Counted from the first letter of the stretch, positions 20,742-32,499 are shown. The stretch is 64,000 nucleotides of DNA from Bolinopsis microptera (GCF_026151205.1 NC_087081.1:6877246-6941245); one strand, 5' to 3'. Numbers and translations are program-made. The notes: generated by a model not told the origin, from the sequence alone.

Positions 20742-20830
20742 CTGAAACTGTTGGTCGTCTTGTATTTCCTTCTTTTGTTACGAGGTTCTGTTAACCTCAT
20801 CGTGCGATCTATTTTGTTAATCCTGTTCAC
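20742..20830 (-). CDS. Gene A, fourth exon of the model
   Basis: Acceptor GACTTTTTGCCAG, donor TTTCAG|gttggt. Phase 0 in, phase 2 out. The 89-nt exon encodes VNRINKIDRTMRLTEPRNKR and on to a very basic KYKTTNSF; the split arginine is completed by the next exon. The Arg/Lys cluster may be a nuclear signal or nucleic-acid contact, which is inference only. Confidence 0.68.
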
Positions 20831-21017
20831 CTGGCAAAAAGTCACTTTTATTTTTCTAATTTATAAAACTCTTGAAAATGGGTGATCCATTTCAGAAAAG
20901 GGTTATCACATTCAATATGACGTTAACACGGCTTAGATGCCAAAATCCAACAGATTTGTAATTTGTTTAATAACTAATTAATCAATTAACTAATTAACAG
21001 ACTATCATAATACCCAC

Positions 21018-21130
21018 CTTGTTGCTGTACTGTGCGATTAACAGGTGTCTGGGTAGCTTGTTGAAGTTCGGGTGCAGCCCCTCTGGGACTACCTTCCCTT
21101 GAAATATCGTCCCTCTCTTTATCTGCATAC
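21018..21130 (-). CDS. Gene A, third exon of the model
   Basis: Acceptor AGAACCCCCGGCAG, donor AACAAG|gtgggt. In phase 1 it reads MQIKRGTIFQGKVVPEGLHP then NFNKLPRHLLIAQYSNK, ending in phase 0. A different frame is also open (DDISREGSPRG...) using an acceptor 8 nt inside, but only the frame given here connects in phase to both neighbours. Confidence 0.68.
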
Positions 21131-21234
21131 CTGCCGGGGGTTCTTGGGGTGACATTATTTAAAAAGATTATAGTCTGATACTCTAACATACAGTTAGTAG
21201 AAGTGTCATTAGTAAAGATTTTGTTGCACTAACG

Positions 21235-21362
21235 TGTAAAATCCGGATTGGAATATTATTTATGAGTCGCATAGTTGAAATGTTTTCTTGGGTAAATTTC
21301 TATAATTGATCCCGTTTGATGCGACAAGGAAAAGGCTCTTATCAGGAAAGGAATTATTCGTT
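21235..21362 (-). repeat. Dispersed repeat, copy 2
   Basis: Inverted match to 12518-12656, here inside an intron of gene A between the exons at 21018 and 21452. Confidence 0.75.
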
Positions 21363-21451
21363 GTACTATAAGTTATAACAGTTTACCCTGAAAAGCCTCT
21401 AATTTTCGAATATTTTAAAAGTTGAAAATTGTATCAATGATGAGCTCTTAC

Positions 21452-21526
21452 CTCTAGCTGCTTCTGCCCTCTTTTGTTGATAGCGTTCAAACAGTGTACA
21501 TGTCTCTATCTGATTCCGAGGTAATC
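21452..21526 (-). CDS. Gene A, second exon of the model
   Basis: Strong signals: acceptor CTCATTATTTCAG and donor GCTAGAG|gtaagagct. Only one frame is open (phase 1 in, phase 1 out): LPRNQIETCTLFERYQQKRA then EAAR. The Glu/Gln/Arg-rich end suggests a helix. Junction residues on both sides are glycine. Family not recognised. Confidence 0.75.
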
Positions 21527-21720
21527 CTGAAATAATGAGATTGAGAAAGAATCACTAATAATATCGAGTGCAGTCAGAAAATTGTTGCTAACTAACAAAT
21601 ACAGGCTGCTGTCCTAAAGTTACCAGTTAATACTGGTTAGTCTCGTTATCATTCCAATTAAAACAGAGCAATTAAGCAATTAAAGGATTAACTAATTAAC
21701 TAATTAAGTGAGAGTCTCAC

Positions 21721-21859
21721 CAAATAGAATAGGTGTGTCTGTTTTCTTGGGGGGTTTTGGGTAGGTTTTATACGTTTGTTCAATCTCTGCGAAGGACTGC
21801 TTGGAAAGCGCACTTGTTATTGAAAACTCGCTCGAGAAGGATATCCGCGGGATCTTTAT
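21721..21859 (-). CDS. Gene A, first exon of the confident model
   Basis: Acceptor CCCACAATTACAG, donor CTATTTG|gtgagactc. Phase 0 in, phase 1 out. Encodes IKIPRISFSSEFSITSALSK, then QSFAEIEQTYKTYPKPPKKT and DTPILF. The Pro/Lys stretch precedes the FERYQQKR helix of the next exon. The five exons total 651 nt (216 residues plus stop) with no internal stop. An upstream coding exon ending in phase 0 is required; the candidate at 22067 has a weak donor. Confidence 0.72.
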
Positions 21860-22066
21860 CTGTAATTGTGGGTTACTGTTCGATCATTCATAATTTGATA
21901 AAATGTAGGCCAGCTTAACTTGTTCTTGATTCAAAGTTTAAACTATGTAATATGTATGATTAATATAAAATAGAGAATTGTATCGATATACAATATTTAC
22001 AACAAGGTTTACATGAATCTGATATTATTATTATCAAGACTTCCAAGACATTGATCATATTCGGAC

Positions 22067-22214
22067 CATTAATCGTTTAGAAGGATCCTCAGTGATTCCT
22101 GGGTGTGGTGTTTTAGACTTGAGTTTTGGCAGCTTGCCATCCCTCTCAACAATATCACGTGACCCCTCCTGGTTAACTTGAGGATTACAAACCATCACCA
22201 CCAGACGAAAACAG
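22067..22214 (-). CDS. Possible upstream exon of gene A
   Basis: Open from acceptor GGGTTTCTAG (phase 2) and reading VCNPQVNQEGSRDIVERDGK, LPKLKSKTPHPG and ITEDPSKRLM. It would end in phase 0, which suits the exon at 21859, but the donor ATG|gtccga is poor. An internal acceptor AACCAG or the ATG in front of VCNPQ are alternative starts. Confidence 0.35.
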
Positions 22215-22466
22215 CTAGAAACCCATGATTCAAACAACAGAAAAGGTACACTGCGACGCAGGACAACACGAACAGCTGTGTAAACTGTAAAGATATCGAC
22301 TGCTGCCCTTAAATTCCGTCATAACAACGACTCTCGATAACTCACAGCGGTCAGCTGTAAGTTAAACCAGTAAAGGTGTTCATCATGAGGTGAGCCGGAC
22401 GGCACGAATGCTTGTTCAAAAGCAATTAATCTAACGGATGTTTTCGTGTAAAGTTGTAAAACTCAC

Positions 22467-22532
22467 CGCGGAACTAGGGGGGAAATGAGGATATGCTCGG
22501 CTGTTCTTCTCGAGCTACATTTACGATATCTT
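22467..22532 (-). CDS. Possible upstream exon of gene A
   Basis: Acceptor TATACTCCTTTTAG and donor CCGCG|gtgagttt are good. The 66-nt exon is open only in phase 2 in, phase 2 out (RYRKCSSRRTAEH...), which would join the 22214 exon in frame. Could also be an untranslated exon. Confidence 0.3.
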
Positions 22533-23336
22533 CTAAAAGGAGTATAGAGTGAGCTGCGTGAGGAAACGTGTGATTTTTTGTATGATGTCAAACACAAGGA
22601 TGTGTTTTGTAGAGGATTAAAGGATTCTTAAGAAACTTGAGCTAACATTAAACAAACATTAAACAAACTACGAGTACATCTAGCTTTAATGAAATGTCCG
22701 CTATATCGTGCATCTCCTAAAGCTAAGCCTCCATCAAATATTCAGCGGGACTTTTAGCGTCATCTGACCTCAAATTTTGTCATTCTGCAAATTTAACATG
22801 CTTAGGTTCATAATAAACGGCTACGCTGAAACAAAAACGCATCCGAAACTACAAAAGTTTTGTCGAATTATTCAACTTGGAACAATTAAAAATGCAATAT
22901 GAAATATGCAATATATGCATGGTTACAAGTACAAGTGCTGTGTACTTCTGGTGTTGTTGTTGTTGTGACTAAGTGGCCCGACCGGCCCATTGGCCCAAAC
23001 ATTTCTTTCACTTTGAGCTAGTGTCTTGGAATAGAACTTATTCAAATTTGAAGCAGCTTAAAAGGATGCGGCTTTCTTTTATTAACCTTTGTTCTACCGA
23101 TCAATTGGTTCGATGATTAATATAAAACAATGACTTATTCAATAAAATAAAAGTAAGCTATTAAACAAATAAGTAATTCAAAATAACCGAATATTCTAGG
23201 ATAAGTTAACTCAGAGATGAGACTATTTAAGGAAATGTAATAGTAAATATCCTGATAAGTATTCGGTACTCCGCGTGACTTTCAAGTTCATGACGTAATT
23301 TATAATTCTCCTGGGGTATGTGACATCATCACACTG
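22533..23336. other. Noncoding
   Basis: No feature recognised apart from ATGAG|gtgagcc at 22385 just to the left on the plus strand, which looks like a donor after an isolated ATG. Confidence 0.35.
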
Positions 23337-23399
23337 CTTTCGTGATGTCATCACAATACTCACGTGACGTCATCACAATACTCACGTGACGACATCACG
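23337..23399. promoter_or_regulatory. CRE/E-box repeat cluster
   Basis: A roughly 25-bp unit, CACGTGACGTCATCACAATA, occurs about 2.5 times. It overlaps an E-box (CACGTG) with a full CRE (TGACGTCA). It ends 22 bp before the exon at 23422, so it may be a promoter or an intronic enhancer. Confidence 0.45.
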
Positions 23400-23421
23400 T
23401 CTTGATCCACCTTATTTTCAG

Positions 23422-23534
23422 AATGTGGGTAATAAAGGTCGTAAAGGTGCAGATATCGCAGTGTTCACTTCTAAAGGGATCATAAATACTAATGTAACAG
23501 ACGAGTTCAACCCTTTTCAGATCGACACTTTTAG
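23422..23534 (+). CDS. Candidate exon, ends in DTFR
   Basis: Acceptor CACCTTATTTTCAG, donor TTTTAG|gttagttg. The 113-nt exon is open in phase 0 and encodes NVGNKGRKGADIAVFTSKGI, then INTNVTDEFNPFQIDTF with a split Arg (phase 2). The residue mix is protein-like and the other frames contain stops. The next candidate exon (24895) starts in phase 2 and ends similarly (NNFDTFR). No start codon in frame, so an upstream exon is needed. Function unknown. Confidence 0.55.
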
Positions 23535-24336
23535 GTTAGTTGTTTGGTTGGATTATTAGATTGTTGTTATTTGTTTACCGTAATTAACTAATTAACTACT
23601 TAGCGTAAATACTCATTCTATTGATTAACTTAATGAATTATTCACAAGGATGCTGGTCAGCGTCCACAGTGTGTCCACGACTATCGATCATAAACAAAAA
23701 TCAAGAAAAGTATTGGAATTTTCTCAGCATCGTATAGCCATCCAAACTGAGAACTTGAGCAATTCAAATTTCGCGTGCGCCAATGATGACTCATGTTTTG
23801 ATTATAAAAGTCCGCAGCTGAAGAATAATAATTTATTGTTTAAGCATGATGATTGCTGAGTATATTTATTTCAAGATGTTAATGTTACATGCAGGTCTAT
23901 TAAAAGCGCAATCTAATTTTTCTCTAATCTAGCTTTGAGGCTGGGAAAAGCTAGCCAATCACATAAACTTTCAGCATGATAACATGTTGCATAATAACAT
24001 AATTGCATGATTGCATAGTTAATATGGTAGATACTTAATTTTTCAAGGGAAGAAAAGAAAATAAAACATAACATATATACATGTGCTTAAAAGCTGTGAC
24101 AACCTTATAAAAGGAGGTTATCGGGAAATAACTTAAGCTAATAAAAGTGAAATAACGTAAGGGTGGTGCATAAATAGTAATACTTTATAAATAATTAGAC
24201 AAAATTATCAAATTTATCGTTTTTTTATTATCAACCTAAAAATTCGAATCAAAATTTCTTGTTATAGTATGAACATGTTTATGACTTCATACTTTCTTAC
24301 GGAAGTTATTAAGCTATCTCCACATTGAGGACATTT

Positions 24337-24640
24337 GAGTTCCCTTGGCAACCTTAATTGAAGTTGAGTTCCCTCGGCAACCTTACATGAAGTTGAGTTC
24401 CCTTGGCAACCTTATTTTAAGTTGAGTTCCCTTGGCAATCTTAATTGAAGTTGAGTTCCCTTGAAAACCCTACTTCAAGTCGAGCTCCCTTGGCAACCGT
24501 ACTTGAAGTTGAGTTTCCTAGGCAACCTTACTTTAAGTTGGGTTCCCTTGGCAACCTTACTTGAAGTTAAGTTCCTTTGACAACCTTATTTCAAGTCGAA
24601 GTCCCTTGGCAACTGTAGTTGAACTTCGAGCAGAGTTCAT
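24337..24640 (+). repeat. 29-bp minisatellite, about ten copies
   Basis: Unit GAGTTCCCTTGGCAACCTTA then CTTGAAGTT, starting at 24337, 24366 and 24395, with drift. Each carries TTGGCAACC, like an X-box half-site. It lies between the exons at 23422 and 24895. Confidence 0.9.
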
Positions 24641-24894
24641 TTGGCAGGTGGTGAAAGATGTATATATTGACTTAAATAAGTCGAATATTCGAGAACTAGA
24701 AGTGTAAAGAATGTACTTGAATGCACCCGTTCAAATGTTAAACACAGGTCTAAAACACTTTGTTTGGGACGTTTTTTAATTTTGTTATCTTAACATTGGC
24801 CTTGTTAATGTTGTGTTGCTCTTTGTTTTCTTGTTCTTGGTGATCAGATCTGGATTTCGATTAAGTATTTTGAAGATCTCTACGTGACGAGCAG

Positions 24895-25005
24895 AGGTTC
24901 TGCCTTGTGCCCTAGTAACCCTAGCAACCACCTAGCCCTATCCTGTAACCCTAGCAACCAGAATCCATTCCTCTTGATGCAGGCGAATAACTTTGACACC
25001 TTCAG
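24895..25005 (+). CDS. Candidate exon, ends in NNFDTFR
   Basis: Strong donor CACCTTCAG|gtaagtgac. Two acceptors are possible: GACGAGCAG (24895, phase 2, joins the 23422 exon in frame) or GGTGATCAG (24848, phase 0). It encodes GSALCPSNPSNHLALSCNPS then NQNPFLLMQANNFDTF and a split Arg. SNPSNH and CNPSNQ come from a duplicated GTAACCCTAGCAACCA. The internal ATG (MQANNFDTFR) could be a start. The NPF...FDTFR ending echoes the exon at 23422. Confidence 0.5.
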
Positions 25006-25587
25006 GTAAGTGACAGTTTGTTGTCAATAAAATAACCTTAGCATTATTATAATATGTATTTCATGAGTCAGGGTAAAATTATAGGCACGAGTAAAAATTG
25101 AGCAGCAACTCATTGTTAAAAAATTATAATTTTTTTGAAATCCTGAAATTCTTTCTGACTAACCCTGTAAGTGATTCCCTTAATTATTAGTAAAGTACTT
25201 GTTGGTTGTACTTCGTAGTAAAGTGAAGCGAGCTGAACGTTTGAACTTCCAATGTTGCAGAAGGGACTGTAACCATGGCGACATGTGCGGTGTGCCTTGA
25301 ACAGGAAACAAAATGTCAAGTTCAACAATGAATAGGGATATGTTGTAAACAATAAAATACAATAAACCAACCGGAATTAAAATAAATTCCCTTACAATTT
25401 ATTGCAATTTATTACAAAGTTACAACTATAATGAATTTGTATAAGATCGGGACTCCGGAGGTTAAATTGCGCAGAGTTATGCCCCTTGTATAATTATCTT
25501 GACGTGGATTTATGGGTTTTACGGATATCGATTTCAGTAAACAATTATTGTAGCCCTGATAATATCGAAAGTGCTGATCACTATAGT
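25006..25587. other. Noncoding
   Basis: No credible exon. The minus-strand open frames at 25116-25370 have no supporting signals. Confidence 0.35.
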
Positions 25588-25630
25588 TGTGACGTCATCA
25601 CACTACTCACGTGACGTCATGACACTACTC
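25588..25630. promoter_or_regulatory. Paired CRE sites with E-box
   Basis: TGACGTCATCACACTACTCA then CGTGACGTCATGACACTACT: two perfect TGACGTCA sites about 22 bp apart, the second overlapping CACGTG. Same unit as at 23337-23399. Confidence 0.4.
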
Positions 25631-26317
25631 ACTATAGTTGACATTGTTGTGTCCGTTGCTGTAATCTCAGTGAATATTTTCTTTTTAATTCATCTAAAAA
25701 TATCCCCCACTAAAAATTGTTCCTATCGTTTTATTTGAACCTTTATTTGAGGTTTGCCCTGTTGTCAGCCTTTTTTTACTTTGAACCACCGCAAACTAAG
25801 CTATTTGTTACGTGGCAAGTAATGAAGTAAAGTGAATAACCTCTTATAAGTATTAAACTAACATTTGGCGACGAAATATCGCTTCTTTAAGTTATTTGTT
25901 CCATCGTTGAAAATGCTGGAAATTGTCCTGACGACGCCTTATATTTCTTCGAACTGAGCTTGTTAAAAAGAACAAAGCAACAGCAATTTATTGGTTACTA
26001 CTAAGCGTCTATTACCTGTCTTCGAGACAAAAGAAGTTGGCTCATTAGTAAATAGTAATTATGTTCTAATATAGCCGTGTAATTAGAATATTATTTCGGT
26101 TTAAAAGGGCTGGCAAACTGCTAACTGTCGTTATATATTATATCTGAATCTGTTCAAACACGAAGATTAAACTCAGTTAATTCAGTTAATTCCTTTCTTA
26201 TATATAACTTATAAATAACTTTATATAACTTATAAATTCTGAGAGGTCTGGAGCCCAGACTCTGACTCTTGCTCTCACAATAATATTATCTTCCTAACAA
26301 CATAATTATTATATAAT
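25631..26317. other. Noncoding
   Basis: No feature recognised. Confidence 0.3.
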
Positions 26318-26420
26318 TATTCGATTGTTTTATCCCATTCCCAATATTGAATATCTAGATCTGAATTGGACAACCCTAGCCTACAATTTAAAGAATTGTT
26401 AAGGGGCTGATTTCTCTCTC
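26318..26420 (+). repeat. Diverged direct repeat, copy 1
   Basis: Resembles 26908-27010: GATTGTTTTAT...CCCA, TATCTAGAT-TGAAT-GGAC-ACCCTA, and GCTGATT near the right end. About 590 bp apart. Confidence 0.55.
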
Positions 26421-26907
26421 AAATTAGTCTTTGCTCAGGGCGTATTATTTCTAGGAAAGTGAATAATTACCAATTATGCTAGACTCTCCCCCCTTGACTT
26501 GACTCTAAAATCATCTCGGTTTGGGGTTGACAATTGCACCGACTGTCGCGATCACTTTTTGTCGGTTTGAATCAATCTGAAATTTTGCATCGATAAAATC
26601 CTGTCAAGACCTCCTAAATTATATGTCTCAAAGTTTAATCTTTTGTTTCCAGCTAGCCGACTAATGCTATAATTTTGTGTGGGTCTGAACTTGCCGACTT
26701 ATAGATAAGATATATAGGATTCCTTAGAACATTAACAAATGAAAACACAGGTGTGATATGCTGGGGGCCTACGGACCCCCTTCATCCAGTTTCAAACTTG
26801 TCACCCTGATTACACATAGCGTAGTAGTGACATTGTTTGCCATGTCCCGAAAATGAAGCTAAAGAGATATATAAATATAAATATTACGATATTAATACAG
26901 CAATGTT

Positions 26908-27010
26908 AGATTGTTTTATATCCCAAATATCCCATTTTTAGTATCTAGATGTGAATCGGACGACCCTATAGCCTTCATTGTTGCGAAGCTTTGTTGAGCC
27001 GCTGATTGTA
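26908..27010 (+). repeat. Diverged direct repeat, copy 2
   Basis: Partner of 26318-26420, ending just before the retroposon insertion at 27109. Confidence 0.55.
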
Positions 27011-27108
27011 GTTGTAATGGCCGTTTTTATATCTAATATCATATCTTTTCAAACATTTTCGCTATTTGATGATATGCATTGATCTGACGAATTTTTCATT
27101 TGAAGGTT

Positions 27109-27737
27109 TTTTTTTTTTTTTTTTTTTTGTGGAGGGCGCTCACTTTACCTCCCCGGATTAGCAGGGAGGCTACGTCCGCCTTGTGGCTAACGTCTGATGG
27201 AGCTCCTTTGGACTGCAGGCTTTGTACCTTTTGCTCTGCTTGGCATGGGGTTCGCAGAGCCCGGTACGTCCAAAAGACATAACATAGTTATGACCCGGTA
27301 GATCGGCGATGACCCTAAGGTTATCTGCCATAATGATCCGTCATCGGGAGACTCCATAGAACCCGTCTGGAGTCAGGTGTCGAAACACCCTCCCGGAAAA
27401 GGTAGTGCGTTACTTCGAGGAACTACCACCGCATTATGCTAGCGGGCCTGCCCTGGTGATCCTCGAGGTTGTGTTGTGCTTTTAGTATTTAGGAGGATCG
27501 AGTTGAGATAATATTAAACTCGAGCCCTGGTGTGATGTTCCTTTGGTTTATCTTTGGTTTCAAGTATTTAAGTTTTGATGTACCTTTGTTTCAGATTCTT
27601 TTGTTATGCTGCGCGCGGCTGTCTCGCGCTCTCGTGGAGTGCTGATTTTGGTCCTTTGTATAATAATAATGATGAGAGATTGAGTTGTTTTTGTATTTAC
27701 ATTGGGAAGACTGAGATGGTAGCCGAGGATGGCTGAC
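27109..27737 (-). mobile_element. Retroposon insertion with poly(A) tail and 13-bp TSD
   Basis: TCATTTGAAGGTT occurs at both flanks (27096-27108 and 27738-27750). The left end begins with a T run of about 20, i.e. a poly(A) tail on the minus strand, so the element is inserted in minus orientation. The body near the tail is more GC-rich than its surroundings (GTGGAGGGCGCTCACTTTAC...) and has no long open frame. It is a SINE or, more likely, a 5'-truncated LINE 3' end; the family is not identified. Confidence 0.85.
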
Positions 27738-27750
27738 TCATTTGAAGGTT

Positions 27751-30700
27751 ATTCGGCTATATTGTGAGCGTAGCGGTCAGATTTTTGATAAAAGTACAGG
27801 AAGAATTACAAAAATAAATTCCATCAGAATATGCAGGAAGAATTACAAAAATAACTAGAAATACAATTCTTCCACTAAACGGAACGTGATGAAACATTTG
27901 GACTTTTTCAAGTTCCCACACTTGAAGGTGGCCAATTTTCAGCACTCGGTCATGTCGAAGATCAAAGTAAATTGATCTTGGACAAGTCAAAGTTAATTAA
28001 AACTAGACCTGCTTGAACTGAGAAGTTGGTGTGATCCCAATCCCAAAGGTTAGAACTCAACTAGTAAGACGCATCATATTCTTTGAGAATTCTTTGGCTT
28101 TATAGTTTTTGCAAGCTAGACTCATAGTTAGCTTCATCATAAAATGTTTAAACGTTTTAAGAGCTTACTTTGGTGTTAGTTGGACACGCTGCACTGTAAC
28201 TAATAAAAAAGTGTTATATATTGAAGTCTATATATTTTAAACCTTAAGTTTATTTTAAATTCGGTTCTTTTTAATAAAAAGTGGTTCGGCCAATTTTGGT
28301 ATTGTGCTAGTATAGAATATAAATGCATCAATGTCGTGTGACCTGATCCGATCACCAAGAAATTGGCCGACCGTCAACATTTCAGCCCCACATTGTCAAT
28401 AAAAGAACAATTTTTCTTCTCTAGTCTCCCTTAAATTCAGTTAATCAATCAATGATCTTCAGAAATATTTTCCAAATTACGTTAAATTTATCAGCCAGTT
28501 TCACCTCAAGATTAGAAGATTACTTTTTATCCACATGTCATGTCAGGCACGTGTAATTTCAGGCACATGTACTTAGAGTAGATTATTTACTTTCTACAGG
28601 CCATTAAGTCAACTTTTGTACAACCTCTCATGGTATTCATGTGTCAACTTCACTTCGATTTTATGTCCTCTCCGCATCGGTTGAACGGTATCTGAGGCTG
28701 AGTTTTTAGTTCGAATTTAGCTCTAACTCGGGAGAATACTTATTTTACAAATTAAAACTGTCCTCACTTACATCCAGTCAGAAGAGAATTGCAATTTCAG
28801 TTTTACAATTTCACTGGTATGTGACTCAAAACACGACTTAAACAGCGTGTGTAGGGAGACGTTGTCATGGAGATTACCCTCTGTCAACAACAAAGTTAGA
28901 TAATATCTCCTGCGCTGTGTCCGGCTTCAAAAGTTGCAACATTTCGAGTTTCACAACTGCAATACCTTAAAATAGTAACCTGTCTTCACAGTTTATCAGT
29001 TTATGATAACAAATTTCTCTAATTTTTTGTCAGTGAAATCATTTTCATGATATAACGCTAATCGTGGCTTATAACTTTACGGATGTGTCGAAAAGAATAA
29101 TGTGTTGAAAAATAGGTTGACAGGTGCAAATCTTGATAATTCCTAAATCGCATTTTTGTTCTACTTTATTTTAAAATTGTAGGTTTCAATTTTCCAGGAA
29201 TAAGTCTGATTTCGTTTTTTGGACCTTATGTAATCATGGAAGTTAGGGCCAACATTTAGCCAGCTAAGGTTAGACATTGCTGCGTTGGTAAATGTGCATT
29301 TCTGTTTTGTAGACTATACCAAGGTGCACCTTTATTCATTAAATGAAATGCGCAATTGGAATTTGAGCTCCAATGCAATCCTTTAATTTGATTTAGTTTT
29401 GAAAAGCTGTTGTAGACTTTGTCATTTGTATAGACTTTTATTTTTGATGGGACTTTTATTAATTTAGTTTTTCCAAAACAGAGATCGAAGACATTTTATT
29501 TTTAACTATTCTTAAGCTATAAATTAACCAACTTCTATTTGTAAGTTAGGATGTAACCTAAGTTCTAATTGTAAGTTTCCGTGCTGTCTAGTCACATCAA
29601 TCTACGTGAATTAATGTATTCGGTAATGGATACCCTTATTTTTGCCGTAATTATAGTACTACGGTAAATTAAGTACTACGGTAAATTAGGTTTTTAGTGT
29701 TACGATATGTACAGAATTGATAACAAAAGTTGATGTAATCATGGTTTTGGCTTTTGATTCACCAGTTCTTAGTAGTATTAAAAATGCATTTAAACAGTTT
29801 TATGAAGTAATACATGGCCTTATATCCCAAAAATGCCAGTCTATATAATAGGAAGACTATCAGCTAATAGTAACCAATTATTACAAGACAACTTTAACGT
29901 AAGCATAACACTACAATGACAGGGTAGTATAGTTGATTAACTTGATTCCTCACGTCACTGTTACGAGCTTCTGAATACTAGTACATACTACATATTTGGC
30001 TGTGGCAATTTGCGAGGGTCCACGTTTTGTGCCCGTAGCCGCATGACTTTATTTGTTACTGGTTATTTAGAGTTATACTTATATTTATATAGTTGGGGCC
30101 CTTATAGGGGACCATCTCGATCAGCTAAAATCCGTCAAAAATGTGTGCTGATCTCGAATTTTTAAGTTTTATGCCCATATAATTGACAATACTGAATACT
30201 GTATTATATAGTACATAATATATTGTTGTATTAAACACTTTCGGCGAACATGCTTATTCCCAGAAAATAAATCTTTGCTTCTCTTTTATTGAGGAAAAGA
30301 AGAGGTCTGGTAATCCAGGTAGGCCGGTTAAGATTAGCACAATTGACGGTACAGAGAGGTTTTATTTATTACAAATTTGAATATCTTAACCCCACTGAAG
30401 TGACTGATTCATCATTATAATCAATAAAATGATAGTACAGCAGGCTATCGGTTCGATCTTGACTGTACCTTTGCTGCAGTTTTTGTGAAAATCGATAAGG
30501 TTGTACTGTAATATCGTGTGGTTAACGTTTTTCAGTTTCAGACCTTTCCACTGAGTAATTCCTAATTACTAAAATCTGCCGAGATTTATTGAACTCCAAC
30601 TACAAATATTGGTGATTTTAGTATTCTTGGAACGAAAAATTCACGAAGTTTAAAAAAAGTCATTTTTCTCCATGTATATGCAATTTTATCACTTTTGGCG

Positions 30701-30990
30701 AAAAATTTTTTTTTGAATTTTCGAAATGTCTCAAAAGTGAAATATTTTCAAAGTTTTTCATAAAACTACTTTTCTCCGTGTTTTAAGCTATTCCGATCAT
30801 TTTGAGCCAATAAACAATTTTTGCTAATTAGTTAATTGATAATTATCCAATTAACTAATTGTCTGACGTAAAAAAGTTTTTCCTCCTGATAAGATGAACA
30901 CCCTCGATTAATCCGCAACCTTTTACGATTTTCACAACTTAAGATATTCGACAAATAAAAGTGGCAAAAATTGGCCTTAAGACACGTGGC
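27751..30990. other. Noncoding, few features
   Basis: AT-rich with no convincing gene. A weak minus-strand exon candidate lies at about 28780-28825 (open frame EIVKLKLQFSSDW between CATACCAG and AT|gtaagtgagg). Nothing else recognised. Confidence 0.35.
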
Positions 30991-31038
30991 AAAGTTTTGA
31001 AAAGTTTGGAAAAGTTTGGAAAAGTTCGGAAAAGTTGG
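30991..31038 (+). repeat. 11-bp tandem repeat, GAAAAGTTTGG
   Basis: About four copies of GAAAAGTTTGG/GAAAAGTTCGG. Confidence 0.75.
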
Positions 31039-32345
31039 TCAGCCATAAAGGGCACCTAATGGCGCTCAAAAATGTCAAAAATCCTTAAAAAGCTTCTTGT
31101 GTTGGTAAATAGATTTTTTTAGACGGATCTGTCTGTACTAATATATATGTTTAACTTTACCATTTGTGGATGATTTTGAAGAAGGTTATATCGGTTAATA
31201 CTTAATATGTTGATCAAAGAGCTTTGTAATCGTAGAACTGATCGCTTGTTTATTTGTTGAGCCGAAAAAGTTGTTAAAACATATGTGGGTGTTCCCGATA
31301 AAAGATTTATTCATCAAAGAGCTTAAAAACCGATCAGAGCGTGATTCTGACGTTAGCTGTTGTGGGTTGGATTAGACGTTTGTTTTTATGCGTACTTGAT
31401 CGAGGAATGAGTACTAACCACTATTTCAAAGCTGCCTAGACAGCATGTGTTAGTCACGTAATTTTATCAATCGCTCATCCGTTTTCTTCAGTCTTATAAA
31501 TTGTCTCTTCAATTTTATTCAATTTTATTATCTTCAAGCTTGAGTGGTAGCCGCTTCAATTAAGTTTAGACCTATGAATAGATAAAAGCGTTAGTGACAA
31601 TTTACTATTAAGATTCAGACTCTTATTTTTATCAACTATCATTTCCTTCGCCATTGATTGTCATTTTCATTGAAGATCTTAAAACGGAAGTCAGCTTACC
31701 ATCTTCAGCTTGTCTACCAGCTAAGCAACGTGGAAACTCTCAAGCAAGGTTATTAGTTGTCATTATTTCCACGGATATTTGACAGTTTGCCAGGGTCGGC
31801 TATTTCTGTTTGAGTTTAAAATGCAGCTACATGTTGTGAAGTGTTGTTTATAGTAAGTCACTTTCCTTATCAATAACATTTCAGATATAAACGCTATAAT
31901 TCTAAACAAGCTATTTTTACTGAACTTCATCATTAGCTGCATTTGTAGTTTGTACGGCCTTCCTGACAAATTAACGAACAGAAAACAGTTGTTTGTAAAT
32001 TATTTCAGATTATTTTCGTAAAGTTTCAAATTCCACACCATTCGTCTGATCTCCTTCCTCTTAGAATACAACTATAATCATTGGGCAGTGACGCATATTT
32101 CCATTTCAAAATCGTGTTACGAAGGCCGTTAGAACCGAATAGGGGGTGCAAGATATTCACAATAGTACCATTTACGTGGAACAACATAAAATGCTCCACA
32201 CTAGTGCTTAGTTCAGATGATATCTTAGTTATTTCAGTTATTTTCGTGCGAACAAATGCGTCACAATTTCATCAGGTGGCGTAGTTTATACTCACTTTGA
32301 TATCGGTCTCGTTAAATTAGAGAGACTTCGGAAATTTGGGCTAGG
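31039..32345. other. Noncoding
   Basis: No gene called. A possible 21-nt minus-strand microexon (LVDKLKM) sits between CGTTGCTTAG and ATG|gtaagctgac near 31700, too short to support. Confidence 0.3.
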
Positions 32346-32471
32346 CACACTTGGGGCACACTTGGGGCACACTTGGGGCACACTTGGGGCACACTTGGGG
32401 CACAAAATTGTATTTCCTGGGGCACAGTATTGGGGCACAGTTGGGGCGAAAAGTTACTTGGGGCACACTTG
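32346..32471 (+). repeat. 11-bp minisatellite, CACACTTGGGG
   Basis: Five perfect CACACTTGGGG units (32346-32400) then degenerate GGGGCACA units. The minus-strand open frame here (PQVCPKCAPSV) is repeat-derived. Confidence 0.9.
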
Positions 32472-32499
32472 GGACTTCTTATTTTAACTAAACTGTAGA

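Noticed and set aside
22385-22390. ATGAG|gtgagc as a minimal first exon
   Set aside because: Only five coding bases and no downstream exon that stays open when joined.
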